Shown here: one piece after another, positions 43,633-53,141 of the stretch | Position numbering within the stretch: the stretch's first letter is position 1 | Layout of the letters: each line of letters begins with the position of its first letter | DNA from: Tianweitania sp. UT-5YL-CI-8 | GTDB lineage: Bacteria; Pseudomonadota; Alphaproteobacteria; Rhizobiales; Rhizobiaceae | Assembly (NCBI RefSeq): GCF_030010215.1 | Contig: NZ_JASCRR010000002.1 | Location: 248,001-312,000 of the forward strand | DNA: 64,000 nucleotides | Direction of reading: 5' to 3' | The notes under the pieces: generated by a model | What the model saw: only the letters and a program-made list of their open reading frames with translations | The model's database searches: none | Told to the model about the DNA's origin: nothing | Position numbers and translations under genes: made by a program

Positions 43633-45471
43633 ATGGAAAACAATCGTAACTTCTTCATCACGATCGCACTGTCGGTGCTGATCCTCGCCCTGTGGCAGTT
43701 TTTCTACATGGGTCCGCGCATGGAAGCGCAGCGCGAGGCAGCGCGCATCGAAGCCGAGCGCTCGCAGGCCCAGGACAGCGCAGCCGCTACGCCGGGAGGC
43801 AACGTGCCTCTTCCGGCAGGCACGGTTGCGCCGCAGACCGGCGTTCCCGGCGTGCCGGGCTCCGACGGCGTGGCCGCCGCCACCCGCGACCAGGCTTTGG
43901 CCGCATCCGGCCGCGTCAAGCTCGAGACGCCCAGCCTGTTCGGTTCGATCAACCTGACCGGCGCCCGCATCGACGACATCAGCCTCAAGCAGTACCGGCT
44001 GACCGTCGAGCCGAATTCGCCGAACATCCAGCTTCTCAACCCTTCCGCGCTGCCCGCCGGCTTCTACACCGAGATCGGTTATGTGAAGACCGACAACAGC
44101 GGCGACGTGCCCGGTCCCGAGACGGTCTGGCAGGTTCAGGGCACCCCCACCCTCACCCCCTCGACCCCGCTGACGCTGAGCTACACCAACAACACCGGCC
44201 TGACCTTCACCCGCACCATCGCGGTGGACGACAACTACATGTTCACCGTCACCGACACGGTCGCCAACTCCGGCACCGCGCCGATTTCGCTGTTGAACTA
44301 CGGTCGCGTCACACGCTTCGACAAGCCGCAGCATGCGGCTGCCTATGTGCTGCACGAGGGCCTGATCGGCGTTACCGGCACCGAGGGCCTGCAGGAAATC
44401 GGCTACGGCAAGATCGAGGACGAGAAGCAGATCACACCCGGCAAGTCGGAAGACGGTTGGTTGGGTATCACCGACAAATATTGGGCGGCGACCCTCGTCC
44501 CCCCGACCGGCCAGCCGTTCCAGCCGCGCTTCGCCTTCTTCGGCGAAGGCCGCAGCCACTACCAGTCCGACTATCTGACCGATCCGATCACGGTCGCACC
44601 GGGACAGTCGACCGAAGTAAAGGCGCTGGTCTTTGCCGGCGCCAAGGAAGTCGCCAAGATCAACACCTATGAGACCGAGCGCGACATCCGCCAGTTCAAC
44701 CTGCTGATCGACTGGGGCTGGTTCTACTTCATCACCAAGCCGATGTTCTGGCTGATCGACAGCCTCTACAAGATGCTGGGCAATTTCGGCCTGGCCATCC
44801 TGGCCACCACCGTCGTCGTCAAGGCCGTCTTCTTCCCGCTCGCCAACAAGTCCTACAAGTCGATGGCGAAGATGAAGGTCGTGCAGCCAAAAATGCTGGA
44901 AATCCGCGAAAAATACGCGGACGACAAGATGAAGCAGCAACAGGCGATGATGGAGTTGTACAAGACCGAGAAGATCAATCCGGTGGCGGGCTGCTGGCCC
45001 GTGCTGATCCAGATCCCGGTGTTCTTCGCGCTCTACAAGGTGCTCTACATCACCATCGAAATGCGCCATGCGCCGTTCTTCGGCTGGATCCAGGATCTGG
45101 CGGCGCCGGACCCGACCTCGATCTTCAACCTGTTCGGCCTGTTGCCGTTCGATCCGGGCGCCGTCCCTATGTTCGGCCATTTCCTGATGCTGGGCGTGTG
45201 GCCGATCGTCATGGGCATCACGATGTTCTTGCAGATGCGCATGAACCCGACCCCGCCCGATCCGACGCAGGCGATGATCTTCACCTGGATGCCAGTGATC
45301 TTCACCTTCATGCTGGCATCCTTCCCGGCAGGCCTGGTGATCTACTGGGCATGGAACAACACGCTGTCGGTTATCCAGCAGGGCGTGATCATGAAGCGCC
45401 AGGGCGCCAAGATCGAGCTCTGGGACAATCTGATGGGGCTGTTCAAGAAAAAGCCCAAACCGGCGGAATAG
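43633..45471 (+). CDS. yidC: Membrane protein insertase YidC
   Basis: 612-aa insertase that places inner-membrane proteins with or without SecYEG. N-terminal membrane anchor (about 7-25), Pro/Ala-rich linker, large periplasmic beta-sandwich domain (about 80-350), then the conserved 60KD_IMP core (about 370-590) with NLLIDWGWFYFITKPMFW and AGCWPVLIQIPVFFALYKVL. The ATG at 43633 lies 88 bp after rnpA. A terminator follows. Confidence 0.97.
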   Translation: MENNRNFFITIALSVLILALWQFFYMGPRMEAQREAARIEAERSQAQDSAAATPGGNVPLPAGTVAPQTGVPGVPGSDGVAAATRDQALAASGRVKLETPSLFGSINLTGARIDDISLKQYRLTVEPNSPNIQLLNPSALPAGFYTEIGYVKTDNSGDVPGPETVWQVQGTPTLTPSTPLTLSYTNNTGLTFTRTIAVDDNYMFTVTDTVANSGTAPISLLNYGRVTRFDKPQHAAAYVLHEGLIGVTGTEGLQEIGYGKIEDEKQITPGKSEDGWLGITDKYWAATLVPPTGQPFQPRFAFFGEGRSHYQSDYLTDPITVAPGQSTEVKALVFAGAKEVAKINTYETERDIRQFNLLIDWGWFYFITKPMFWLIDSLYKMLGNFGLAILATTVVVKAVFFPLANKSYKSMAKMKVVQPKMLEIREKYADDKMKQQQAMMELYKTEKINPVAGCWPVLIQIPVFFALYKVLYITIEMRHAPFFGWIQDLAAPDPTSIFNLFGLLPFDPGAVPMFGHFLMLGVWPIVMGITMFLQMRMNPTPPDPTQAMIFTWMPVIFTFMLASFPAGLVIYWAWNNTLSVIQQGVIMKRQGAKIELWDNLMGLFKKKPKPAE

Positions 45472-45492
45472 ATATCCGAATACGACGAGAAG

Positions 45493-45514
45493 CCCCGGCA
45501 TGTCCGGGGTTTTT
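45493..45514 (+). terminator. Rho-independent terminator after yidC
   Basis: CCCCGG-catgt-CCGGGG followed by TTTTT, 22 bp after the yidC stop. It closes the rpmH-rnpA-yidC unit. Confidence 0.85.
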
Positions 45515-45572
45515 CGTATTCAGGTAGCAGGTTGCGCGCTAGCCTTCAGCACTCTCGACATGGCTATTCCTC

Positions 45573-46370
45573 ATGCTGATTGCCCACCTCTCCGACCCGC
45601 ACATCATGCCGCGCGGCGAACTCTATCAGGGGCTCGTCGATTCGAACGCCATGTTCATAGAAGCTGTCACCCAGCTTCGCCGGCTGACGCCGAAACCCGA
45701 CATCGTGATCCTGACGGGCGATCTGGTCGAAAACGGCAGTCCGGACGAGTATGCCCATGCGCGGGAATTGCTTGTGGAGATCGATCAGCCGCTGCTGGTC
45801 ATTCCCGGCAACCATGACGAGCGCGAGGCCTTCAGGTCCGCCTTCTCCGGCCATCCCCTGATGCCGCAGAGCGGCCCCTTGCATTTCACCGCCGATACGC
45901 TCGGGCCGGTGCGCATCGTCGGCCTCGACATCACCGTGCCAGACGACCATCACGGCGATTTCGACACGGCGGCCGGCGACTGGCTGGAAGCCGCCCTGTC
46001 GGCCGAGCCTGACCGACCCACCATCGTGATGATGCACCAGCCGCCGTTCCTGAGCGGTATCCGCTATATCGACGAGTATAACTGCCGAAACGGCGCGCGG
46101 CTGGCCGCCATCATCGCCCGTTATCCGGCCGTGGAGCGGGTGCTGACGGGGCATGTCCACCGCTTCATGCAGTTGCGCTTCGCGGGCACGCTGCTGTGCA
46201 CAGCGCCCAGCACGACCACTGCGATTGCGCTCAGGCTGTCGCCCGATGCGGAACCCGCCTCCTATGTCGAGCCGCCGGCGCTTTTGCTGCATCACTGGAA
46301 ACCCGACACCGGCCTGATCACCCACCACGTGCCGATCGGAACCTTTCGCGGGCCGCTGCCCTTTTTCTGA
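45573..46370 (+). CDS. Class III cyclic-nucleotide-type phosphodiesterase (CpdA/GpdQ-like)
   Basis: 265-aa calcineurin-type metallophosphoesterase. Metal-binding motifs in order: HLSDPHI (residues 5-11), LTGDLVENG (about 48-56), PGNHDER (about 77-83), MMHQPP (about 155) and LTGHVHR (about 192-198). Such enzymes cleave cAMP or glycerophosphodiesters; the exact substrate is open. It starts at 45573 after the yidC terminator, so it has its own promoter. Confidence 0.87.
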   Translation: MLIAHLSDPHIMPRGELYQGLVDSNAMFIEAVTQLRRLTPKPDIVILTGDLVENGSPDEYAHARELLVEIDQPLLVIPGNHDEREAFRSAFSGHPLMPQSGPLHFTADTLGPVRIVGLDITVPDDHHGDFDTAAGDWLEAALSAEPDRPTIVMMHQPPFLSGIRYIDEYNCRNGARLAAIIARYPAVERVLTGHVHRFMQLRFAGTLLCTAPSTTTAIALRLSPDAEPASYVEPPALLLHHWKPDTGLITHHVPIGTFRGPLPFF

Positions 46371-46542
46371 AGCGAGGCGCGAGGTGGACGCCCGCCGGCT
46401 CAGAGGCTATAAGGCCGCAACCGCAAGGAGACCCGTTTCGACATCATCCAGTAGGAAGACCCGCTCCGGCCCTCGCCTGCAAACGCCGCGGGTCGTCTCA
46501 AGCCGTCCTCCTCCCTGCCGATAGATCATCAACGGACCTGCC

Positions 46543-47181
46543 ATGAACGGACCCAATCCCGACATCAAACACCCGCTCCCGCTGCACAAGCGCGTCGGCT
46601 TTCTCAGGCCACTGGTCGATGCCGAGAATATCGAAATCGGCGACTTCACCTATTATGACGATCCGGAAGGTCCCGATCTCTTCCAGCAGAAATGCGTGCT
46701 GCATCACTACCCCTTCATCGGCGACAAGCTGATCATCGGAAAGTTCTGCGCCATCGCCGAGGGCACCCGCTTCATCATGAACGGCGCCAACCACGCCATG
46801 TCCGGCTTCTCGACCTACCCTTTCAACATCTTCGGCCATGGCTGGGAAAAAGGGTTCGACGTTTCCATCTGGGAGAAAGAGAACCGTGGCGACACCGTCG
46901 TGGGCAACGATGTGTGGATCGGCATGGAGGCGGTGATCCTGCCGGGGACAAAGATCGGCGACGGCGCCATCATCGCCGCCAAATCCGTTGTCAGCCGCGA
47001 CGTCGAACCCTACACAGTGGTTGGCGGCAATCCGGCAACGCAGATCAAGAAGCGGTTCGACGATGCCACCATAGGCCGGCTTCTCGCCATCGGCTGGTGG
47101 AACTGGCCCATCGACAAGATTACCCGCAACCTCGACGCCATTCGTGGCGCCGACATCGAAGCACTGGAGCAGGCGGCTTGA
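46543..47181 (+). CDS. CatB/Vat-like acyltransferase (left-handed beta-helix)
   Basis: 212-aa xenobiotic-acetyltransferase-type enzyme with hexapeptide repeats. Features are [12 protein letters not shown], the active-site region [14 protein letters not shown] with the catalytic His, and [34 protein letters not shown]. The family includes chloramphenicol and streptogramin acetyltransferases, but chromosomal copies in Rhizobiales do not necessarily confer resistance and often have unknown acceptors. Its stop overlaps the engB TTG start, so the two genes are coupled. Confidence 0.88.
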   Translation: MNGPNPDIKHPLPLHKRVGFLRPLVDAENIEIGDFTYYDDPEGPDLFQQKCVLHHYPFIGDKLIIGKFCAIAEGTRFIMNGANHAMSGFSTYPFNIFGHGWEKGFDVSIWEKENRGDTVVGNDVWIGMEAVILPGTKIGDGAIIAAKSVVSRDVEPYTVVGGNPATQIKKRFDDATIGRLLAIGWWNWPIDKITRNLDAIRGADIEALEQAA

Positions 47182-47843
47182 GCGAACAGATTTTCACCGC
47201 CGACGAGATCGTCACCGGCATCTTCACGCGCCCTTGGGTGTTCATCCGCGGCGTGCCGGCGATGAAGTTCCTGCCGCCCGAGGGACCGCCGGAAATCGCC
47301 TTCGCAGGCCGATCCAATGTCGGCAAGTCGTCGCTGATCAATGCGCTGGTGGGCCAGAACGGGCTCGCCCGCACCTCCAACACGCCGGGCCGCACGCAGG
47401 AGCTCAACTATTTCGTGCCCGACGGCTATTCCGGCCTAGAAGGCGACATGCCGCCCATGGCTCTTGTCGACATGCCCGGTTATGGCTACGCCAAGGCGCC
47501 CAAGGACCAGGTCGATCTCTGGACCAAGCTGGTCTTCGACTATCTCAAGGGCCGGGTGACGCTGAAGCGCGTCTATCTTCTGATCGATGCCCGGCATGGC
47601 ATCAAGAAGAACGACGAGGAGGTGATGGCCCTGCTCGACAAGGCTGCTGTCTCCTACCAGATCGTACTGACCAAGACGGACAAGATCAAAGCGGCCGGCG
47701 TGCCGACGCTTATCGAAGACACCCTTGCGAAGACCAAACGCCGTCCCGCGGCCTTCCCAGTCGTGTTGGCGACATCGTCGGAGAAAAACGAAGGCCTGGA
47801 CGAACTGCGCGCCGCCATGGTGCTGGCAGTCAACGGCGGCTGA
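47178..47843 (+). CDS. engB: Ribosome biogenesis GTPase EngB (YihA/YsxC)
   Basis: 221-aa essential GTPase for large-subunit assembly. G1 is [11 protein letters not shown] (about 42-52), G2 region [13 protein letters not shown]3 [12 protein letters not shown]4 TKTDKIK, G5 ATSSEKNEG. The start is the TTG at 47178, which overlaps the stop of the acyltransferase gene by 3 nt. Normal length for alphaproteobacterial EngB. Synteny with argB downstream is typical of Rhizobiales, though the fasciclin/sigma module now lies between them. Confidence 0.95.
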   Translation: MSEQIFTADEIVTGIFTRPWVFIRGVPAMKFLPPEGPPEIAFAGRSNVGKSSLINALVGQNGLARTSNTPGRTQELNYFVPDGYSGLEGDMPPMALVDMPGYGYAKAPKDQVDLWTKLVFDYLKGRVTLKRVYLLIDARHGIKKNDEEVMALLDKAAVSYQIVLTKTDKIKAAGVPTLIEDTLAKTKRRPAAFPVVLATSSEKNEGLDELRAAMVLAVNGG

Positions 47844-47854
47844 ATATTTCAACG

Positions 47855-47887
47855 AAAAAGCCCCGCGCCGAGTTTTCGGCGTGGGGC
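47855..47887 (-). terminator. Rho-independent terminator after the fasciclin gene
   Basis: On the minus strand: GCCCCACGCC-loop-GGCGCGGGGC (10-bp stem with one G-U pair) followed by TTTTT. It lies 60 bp after the fasciclin stop and can also shield engB read-through. Confidence 0.8.
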
Positions 47888-47946
47888 AAATCGCTATGGG
47901 CGGCCCTGGATGGGCTGCGTCACAGCGGGCTGTGGCCTGAGACGGC

Positions 47947-48504
47947 TCACATCTTGGGAAGCAGAACCTTGTCGACGACGTGGATGACGCCGTTGGACTG
48001 AACCACATCGGCGACGGTGACATTGGCCACGGTGCCGTTCTCGTCGGTCACGGTGATCTTGCCCATGTCGTCCTTGAAGGTCAGTTCACAGCCGCCGACG
48101 GTCTTGGCCTTGTGCATGCCGCCCTCGTCCTTGACCATCTTGGAAACGTTCGTCGACAGAGCCTTCGCGGCGACAACATGGCAGGTCAAGATTTTGGCGA
48201 GCTGAGCCTTGTTTTCAGGCTTGAGAAGCGTGTCGACAGTGCCTGCCGGCAGGGCGGCAAAGGCTTCATTGGTGGGTGCGAAAACCGTGAACGGACCCTT
48301 CCCCTGCAGCGTTTCGACCAGTCCGGCTGCCTTGACGGCGGCGACCAGCGTGGTGTGGTCCTTGGAGTTCATCGCGTTTTCGACGATGTTCTTGTCTTCG
48401 AACATGGCGGCGCCGCCGACCTTGGGGTTTTCGGCATAAGCGATGCCTGCAAGGCTGGAGAATGCGAGAGCGCCGGCGAGAAGAACAGTTTTCATCTTGG
48501 TCAT
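47947..48504 (-). CDS. Secreted fasciclin-domain protein
   Basis: 185-aa exported protein: Sec signal peptide (about 1-25, ending GIAYA), then one fasciclin domain. The H1/H2 family boxes read GPFTVFAPTNEAFAAL (about 70-85) and NGVIHVVDKVLLP near the end. Such proteins sit in the periplasm or on the cell surface and mediate adhesion or stress roles. The ATG at 48504 was chosen; 48495 is possible. It lies downstream of an ECF sigma/anti-sigma pair on the same strand and has its own ECF-like promoter, as in mycobacterial SigK regulons. Confidence 0.9.
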   Translation of the reverse strand: MTKMKTVLLAGALAFSSLAGIAYAENPKVGGAAMFEDKNIVENAMNSKDHTTLVAAVKAAGLVETLQGKGPFTVFAPTNEAFAALPAGTVDTLLKPENKAQLAKILTCHVVAAKALSTNVSKMVKDEGGMHKAKTVGGCELTFKDDMGKITVTDENGTVANVTVADVVQSNGVIHVVDKVLLPKM

Positions 48505-48550
48505 TTTTCGTGTTTCCCTGGTTGTTCTACCTCCCGATGAGGTGATGGAA

Positions 48551-48579
48551 GTCACGACAATGAAAATCTTTAAGTTTCA
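48551..48579 (-). promoter_or_regulatory. Possible ECF-sigma promoter of the fasciclin gene
   Basis: On the minus strand: TGAAAC (48579-48574), 17-bp spacer, CGTGAC (48556-48551). The AAC and CGT cores are typical of ECF promoters. It sits 47 bp before the fasciclin start. Confidence 0.45.
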
Positions 48580-48699
48580 CGCAGTCTAAAATTTTTCCAC
48601 GACCAGATCGACTTTATGAAAGAAGGAGACCAGCAGCGCCGATCTCCTTTTTTCTAGAACATGATTATCAGTATCCTGTTTTATACCCAGGACCGTCTT

Positions 48700-49413
48700 T
48701 CAGATTTGCCGTAAATCGCCGGAGGCAACCACCGGCCCGGTCGGGTCTCCCGTCGGCGAACCACCCGGAGGCTCCAGCGTAATGGCAAGAACCGCGCCGC
48801 CTGCCAGCTTGGCGAGTGTCGGCTGGTCGAGCGTCATATGCGCGGTGCTGCCGACCGGAATGACACCCATCGAGACCGGAGCCTTGTTCGGCTCGATCAT
48901 CCAGAGTTCGAAGTCGCGGTTGGCCTCGCGCTCGCCCGAGACATGCGACAGGCCGAGTTCGGCCTTCTGGGCGTCGAACATGGCGAGGTACTGGACGTCG
49001 GTTCCAGGTGCTGCGAGCGAGGCGACCATCCTGACCGGCGGCGTCTGCGAGCGGTTTTCGAGCACGTACGGGACGGCCAGAGCCAGCGCAAAGCCGAGCA
49101 CGGCCATGCCTGCGAGACCGCGCCACAGCACCAGGCTGGACCAGAAGCCGGCACGCCGCTTGCGGTCGTTCCGGCTCAGGCGGCGGTCGATCGCCTGCTT
49201 GACGGCGAAGGGCGCCTCAATCTCCGGATAGCCGGCGGCGAGCGGCGCGAGCCTGACCTCCCAGACATCGACGAGACGCGCGAAATCCGGTTCGGTGTCG
49301 ACGCGCCGTGCCGCCTGCTGCCGTTCATCCAGCGGCTGGACGCCGAGCACGTATTCGGCGGCGGCCATATCGTCGCCTCCGGGTACTGCTCTGTCTTCTT
49401 CCGCGGACGTCAT
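48700..49413 (-). CDS. RskA-type anti-sigma factor
   Basis: 237-aa membrane protein. The cytoplasmic N-terminal part (about 1-95) has an anti-sigma helix bundle (AAAEYVLGVQPLDERQQAARR). One membrane segment follows (about 100-118, GMAVLGFALALAVPYVL), then a periplasmic RskA domain (FELWMIEPNKAPVSMGVIPVG, and ITLEPPGGSPTGDPTGPVV at the end). It holds the ECF sigma factor inactive until a periplasmic signal triggers its cleavage or release. Its ATG overlaps the sigma gene stop (ATGA). Confidence 0.9.
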   Translation of the reverse strand: MTSAEEDRAVPGGDDMAAAEYVLGVQPLDERQQAARRVDTEPDFARLVDVWEVRLAPLAAGYPEIEAPFAVKQAIDRRLSRNDRKRRAGFWSSLVLWRGLAGMAVLGFALALAVPYVLENRSQTPPVRMVASLAAPGTDVQYLAMFDAQKAELGLSHVSGEREANRDFELWMIEPNKAPVSMGVIPVGSTAHMTLDQPTLAKLAGGAVLAITLEPPGGSPTGDPTGPVVASGDLRQI

Positions 49414-49949
49414 CTTTCCAGGCACTCTCTCAGTTTGATCAGGCTGCGGCGCAGCCAGGTTCTCATCGTGTTCAGCGGAACGCCATGGCGTTCCGCAAGC
49501 TCCGCATAGCTCTCACCCTTTAGATAGGCACCGCGAACGGCGGCCGCACGGTCTTCTTCAAGCTCGTCCAGGCAGCGATAGACGCGGTCGCCCTCGCCTG
49601 CCGAAACCGCCTGCTGCTCCGGTCCGGGCGTCGGATCTGCCACATCCAGCGCGGTATCGATGTCCACGGTCGGTTTGCGACGAGCACGAATGCGATCGAT
49701 CGCATGATTGCGCGCCACGGCCACCAGCCATGAAATCGGACTGAGATCGGAAATCGCGAAACGGTCGGCCTTCGTCCAGATCTTGACGAAGACTTCCTGG
49801 AGCGCTTCTTCCGCCTCCGCCCTGTCGTTCAAGACACGCAGACAGACGCCAAAGAGTTTCGCATTCGTCGCTCGGTACAGTTGATCGAACGCGGAGCGGT
49901 CCTTCAACGAGGTCCGCACGATCAGCTTTGTGATGTCCTGGGGCGTCAT
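49410..49949 (-). CDS. ECF-family RNA polymerase sigma factor (SigK-like)
   Basis: 179 aa with region 2 (AFDQLYRATNAKLFGVCLRVLNDRAEAEEALQEVFVKIW, about 20-60) and region 4 (GAYLKGESYAELAERHGVPLNTMRTWLRRSL, about 140-172), no C-terminal extension. Paired with an RskA-type anti-sigma factor through an overlapping stop/start. The ATG at 49949 is preferred over a TTG at 49958; neither has a strong ribosome binding site. The likely target is the fasciclin gene, and probably its own operon. Confidence 0.92.
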   Translation of the reverse strand: MTPQDITKLIVRTSLKDRSAFDQLYRATNAKLFGVCLRVLNDRAEAEEALQEVFVKIWTKADRFAISDLSPISWLVAVARNHAIDRIRARRKPTVDIDTALDVADPTPGPEQQAVSAGEGDRVYRCLDELEEDRAAAVRGAYLKGESYAELAERHGVPLNTMRTWLRRSLIKLRECLER

Positions 49950-50103
49950 TGGGGACAAACTAGGCCGTCGCGCCGGTTTTGCAACGGCTCATCTCGCTTC
50001 TTCACACCCCTGTCACCGGCAAGCCTCATGGTCCGGAACCATTTGATCCCCGCAGGTTTTCCGGTTAAGACGCCGCGTCCTCGATGTTATGGGAATGATG
50101 CCA

Positions 50104-51000
50104 ATGACGACGGATGTCGCCGCCACCGCAGAAATGCAAGCCGCCCTGCTCTCCGCCGCCCTGCCCTATATGCAGCGCTACGAGAACAAGACGGTCGTGG
50201 TGAAGTATGGCGGCCACGCCATGGGCGACATCGCGCTGGGCCGCGCCTTCGCCCGCGACATCGCGCTTCTCAAACAGTCCGGCGTCAACCCCATCGTCGT
50301 CCATGGCGGCGGCCCGCAGATCGGCGCCATGCTCAACCGCATGGGCATCGAATCCAAGTTCGAAGGCGGCCTGCGCGTCACCGACCAGAAGACGGTCGAG
50401 ATCGTCGAGATGGTCCTTGCCGGCTCGATCAACAAGGAAATCGTCGCCCTCATCAATGCCGAGGGCGAATGGGCCATCGGCCTGTGCGGCAAGGACGGCA
50501 ACATGGTTTTCGCCGAAAAGGCCAAGAAGACCATGATCGACCCGGACTCGAACATCGAGCGCGTGATCGACCTCGGCTTCGTCGGGGAGCCGGTGGAAGT
50601 AGACCGCACGCTGCTCGACCTGCTCGCCCGTTCCGAGATGATCCCGGTGCTCGCGCCCGTGGCGCCGGGCCGCGACGGCCATACCTACAATATCAATGCC
50701 GACACCTTCGCGGGCGCCATCGCAGGCGCGGTGAAGGCCTCGCGCCTGCTGTTCCTCACCGACGTGCCCGGCGTGCTGGACAAGGACAAGAAGCTCATCG
50801 ACGAGCTTTCGGTGTCGGAAGCCAAGGCGCTGATCAAGGACGGCACGATTTCCGGCGGCATGATCCCCAAGGTCGAGACCTGCATTGAGGCGATCGAGCG
50901 CGGCGTCGAAGGGGTCGTCATCCTCAATGGCAAGACGGCTCATGCGGTTCTGCTCGAACTGTTCACCGAGCATGGCGCCGGCACGCTGATCGTGCCGTGA
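50104..51000 (+). CDS. argB: Acetylglutamate kinase
   Basis: About 298 aa; phosphorylates N-acetylglutamate in the second step of arginine synthesis. Family motifs: [12 protein letters not shown] (ATP site), [13 protein letters not shown] (substrate site), [14 protein letters not shown] and [15 protein letters not shown] at 50104 is preferred because ATGGGAA lies 8-9 nt upstream and the protein then starts [15 protein letters not shown] at 50089 or 50098 are alternatives. The N-terminal helix needed for arginine-sensitive hexamers seems present ([17 protein letters not shown]). Confidence 0.95.
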   Translation: MTTDVAATAEMQAALLSAALPYMQRYENKTVVVKYGGHAMGDIALGRAFARDIALLKQSGVNPIVVHGGGPQIGAMLNRMGIESKFEGGLRVTDQKTVEIVEMVLAGSINKEIVALINAEGEWAIGLCGKDGNMVFAEKAKKTMIDPDSNIERVIDLGFVGEPVEVDRTLLDLLARSEMIPVLAPVAPGRDGHTYNINADTFAGAIAGAVKASRLLFLTDVPGVLDKDKKLIDELSVSEAKALIKDGTISGGMIPKVETCIEAIERGVEGVVILNGKTAHAVLLELFTEHGAGTLIVP

Positions 51001-51001
51001 A

Positions 51002-51247
51002 ATGGTTAGGCCAACACACGTCACATTTGCGTCAGACAGCTTTTCGGTTGAGCTGTCCGATGGGCGTGTGCTGAGCGTGCCGCTGGCTTGGTTTCCACGA
51101 CTTCTTCATGCCACTGCTGAGCAGCGCGAAAAACTCACGCTGAGCACCCGCGGTCTGCATTGGGAGGACCTCGACGAGGACATTTCGGTCGAGGGGCTTC
51201 TGGCAGGTCGCGGCGACGCCACAAGGCTGAAATCAAGCGCAGCCTAA
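51002..51247 (+). CDS. DUF2442 protein
   Basis: 81 aa. The family pattern is complete: VELSDGRVLSVPLAWFPRLLHAT followed by GLHWEDLDEDISVEGLLAGR. DUF2442 genes often pair with DUF4160 genes in possible toxin-antitoxin-like or phage-linked units, but no partner is seen here. It begins 1 nt after the argB stop and overlaps the end of the convergent EamA gene by 4 bp, so it looks like a tight insertion into the gap. Confidence 0.85.
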   Translation: MVRPTHVTFASDSFSVELSDGRVLSVPLAWFPRLLHATAEQREKLTLSTRGLHWEDLDEDISVEGLLAGRGDATRLKSSAA

Positions 51248-52149
51248 CGCCACATCAGCAGCAGCAAAATCCCGCTGACGATCAGCACGCAGCCTGCCGC
51301 CTCCATCCTGGTGATGCGTTCGCGGAAGAAAAAGATCGACACGGCGAAGGTGAAGACCAGTTCGATCTGGCCGAGTGCGCGCACATAGGCCACCTGCTGC
51401 AGCGCCATGGCGGTGAACCAGCAGGCCGAGCCGACGACGCCGGCAAGCCCGACCATCGCCGAAGACCGCCAGGCTTTCGCGACGCGGCCGAATTCGCCGA
51501 GGTCGGTCGCAGCCATCCAGACGATCATGATGACAGTCTGGAAGGTGGTCACCACGGCGAGCGTCACCGCCGCCTGCATGATCGGGTCAGGCCCGTCGAG
51601 CGACAGGGCCGCGGAGCGATAGGCGACCGCCGATATGCCGAACAGCGCGCCCGATGCGATGCCGGTCAGGGCCGTCCGTCCGAACAAAGCGGCAAACAGG
51701 TTGCGCCACGACAAGGGGATGCGGGCCACCGAGATCATCATCACGCCGACCACGCCGACGAAAATCGCCATGACCGCGCCTGCCGTGATGCGCTCTCCCA
51801 GCAGCACGAAGCCGAAGATCGCCGCCTGCACCGGCTCGGTTTTGGAATAGGCGGTGCCAACCGCGAAATTGCGCAGCGAGAACATGTGAACCAGAAGGAT
51901 TGTCGCCATGATCTGGGCGATGCCACCCACCGCGGCCCAGAAGGCGAAGGTCAGCGACAGGGGAGGAAACGGGCGATCCGTCAGGACATGCAGGAGCCCG
52001 ACATAGGCGATGGCGACCGGGAAGCCGAAACCGAAACGCACGAAGCTCGCACCGGTCGTGCCCAGCGCGCCCTGCAGATGCTTCTGCAGCGCCGAACGCA
52101 GGTTCTGGCAGAACGCAGCGGCGATGGTGATAGGGATCCACAGTTCCAT
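51244..52149 (-). CDS. EamA/DMT-family transporter
   Basis: 301-aa inner-membrane protein with about 10 hydrophobic segments in two repeated halves, as in the drug/metabolite transporter superfamily. The first half includes GTAYSKTEPVQAAIFGFVLLGERI and the second ends with LGQIELVFTFAVSIFFFRERIT, the usual ends of the EamA repeats. Exporter or importer of a small metabolite; cargo unknown. Its end overlaps the convergent DUF2442 gene. Confidence 0.85.
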   Translation of the reverse strand: MELWIPITIAAAFCQNLRSALQKHLQGALGTTGASFVRFGFGFPVAIAYVGLLHVLTDRPFPPLSLTFAFWAAVGGIAQIMATILLVHMFSLRNFAVGTAYSKTEPVQAAIFGFVLLGERITAGAVMAIFVGVVGVMMISVARIPLSWRNLFAALFGRTALTGIASGALFGISAVAYRSAALSLDGPDPIMQAAVTLAVVTTFQTVIMIVWMAATDLGEFGRVAKAWRSSAMVGLAGVVGSACWFTAMALQQVAYVRALGQIELVFTFAVSIFFFRERITRMEAAGCVLIVSGILLLLMWR

Positions 52150-52226
52150 GGGCAGGCGCTTTCAGGCGGGAAGTCAGCCCGCGCTATAGTCCCGCCTTGC
52201 CGGCCACGCAATCGCCGTCCGTAGGG

Positions 52227-52988
52227 TCAGGCCGCGACGGCAATCTGATTGGCCATGGCGACGCGGTTGCGCCCGCTGTTCTTGGCCTCGTAAAGCGCCT
52301 GGTCGGCTTGCCGCATGACGTCCGAAACCGCGGCGTCGGCGCCGCAGACGGCGCCGCCGATCGAAACGGTCAGCGTTAGAACCTTCTCGTCATCGGGTTT
52401 GAAACGAATCCGTTCGACTTCCATGCGAATGCGCTCGGCCACCTGTGCCGCTTCTTCCGCCGACGCCCCGGCCAGCAGCACGCCGAACTCCTCGCCGCCG
52501 ATGCGCCCGAGAAGGTCGCCGCCGCGCACGCCGCGTTTGATCGCGTCCGAAACCAGCCGCAGCGCCGTATCCCCGGTCAGATGACCATAGGTGTCGTTGA
52601 TGCGCTTGAAATGATCCGCGTCCACGATCAGCAAGACGCCACGATCCGTCTTGCGGCGCGAATCGTCGAGCATGGCGAAAAACGTCTCACGGTTGAGCAT
52701 GCCGGTCATCTCGTCGCGCCGGGCCTTTTCGGCCAGGCGCCTGTGTGCGGCGGCAAGCTGAGCGTGGGCGCGGGCAAGCTCGCGATGCGCGGCCTTGAGC
52801 CGCGCGCTCTGCCAGAAGGTGAAGGCGCTGGCCGGCCAGGCAATGAGAAGCGGGCAGACGATGCACATCAGCCAGGCATTGCCGTCGACCACCCCGCCAA
52901 GCGCCGGCACGATGGTGACGGCCAACAGCAGGGAGACCAGCACGGAAAGCACGGCGACCGCGCTCGCCTTCAACAGTATTGTTGCCAT
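52227..52988 (-). CDS. Membrane-bound diguanylate cyclase (GGDEF)
   Basis: 253 aa: two N-terminal membrane helices (about 7-29 and 38-56), a coiled-coil (about 62-90), and a GGDEF domain (about 90-245) with active site RIGGEEFGVLL, an accepted active variant (GGEEF). DEMTGMLNR opens the domain. No clear RxxD inhibitory site is visible before the active site. It stands alone and is a second c-di-GMP enzyme in this window, besides the MHYT protein. Confidence 0.92.
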   Translation of the reverse strand: MATILLKASAVAVLSVLVSLLLAVTIVPALGGVVDGNAWLMCIVCPLLIAWPASAFTFWQSARLKAAHRELARAHAQLAAAHRRLAEKARRDEMTGMLNRETFFAMLDDSRRKTDRGVLLIVDADHFKRINDTYGHLTGDTALRLVSDAIKRGVRGGDLLGRIGGEEFGVLLAGASAEEAAQVAERIRMEVERIRFKPDDEKVLTLTVSIGGAVCGADAAVSDVMRQADQALYEAKNSGRNRVAMANQIAVAA

Positions 52989-53141
52989 GCCACGCCTCCG
53001 GATAGATCAGCCGAATGATCTATCCCTGATCGGTTAAAATTAGCCTTTTCAAAAGATTTTGGCCCCCGCGCCTTGAAATAATCCGCAAAAGCTCGTCCAT
53101 CTTTCGGGCAAGATTACCCCGAAACGTCAGTAAAGCCATCC

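Noticed and set aside
43483-45501. 672-codon minus-strand frame opposite yidC
   Set aside because: Shadow of yidC; composition rich in His/Arg/Asp typical of antisense frames in high-GC DNA.
46500-46520. TCCTCCTCCCT on the plus strand as another anti-Shine-Dalgarno small RNA
   Set aside because: The motif is not in the loop of a convincing hairpin and no promoter or terminator frames it.
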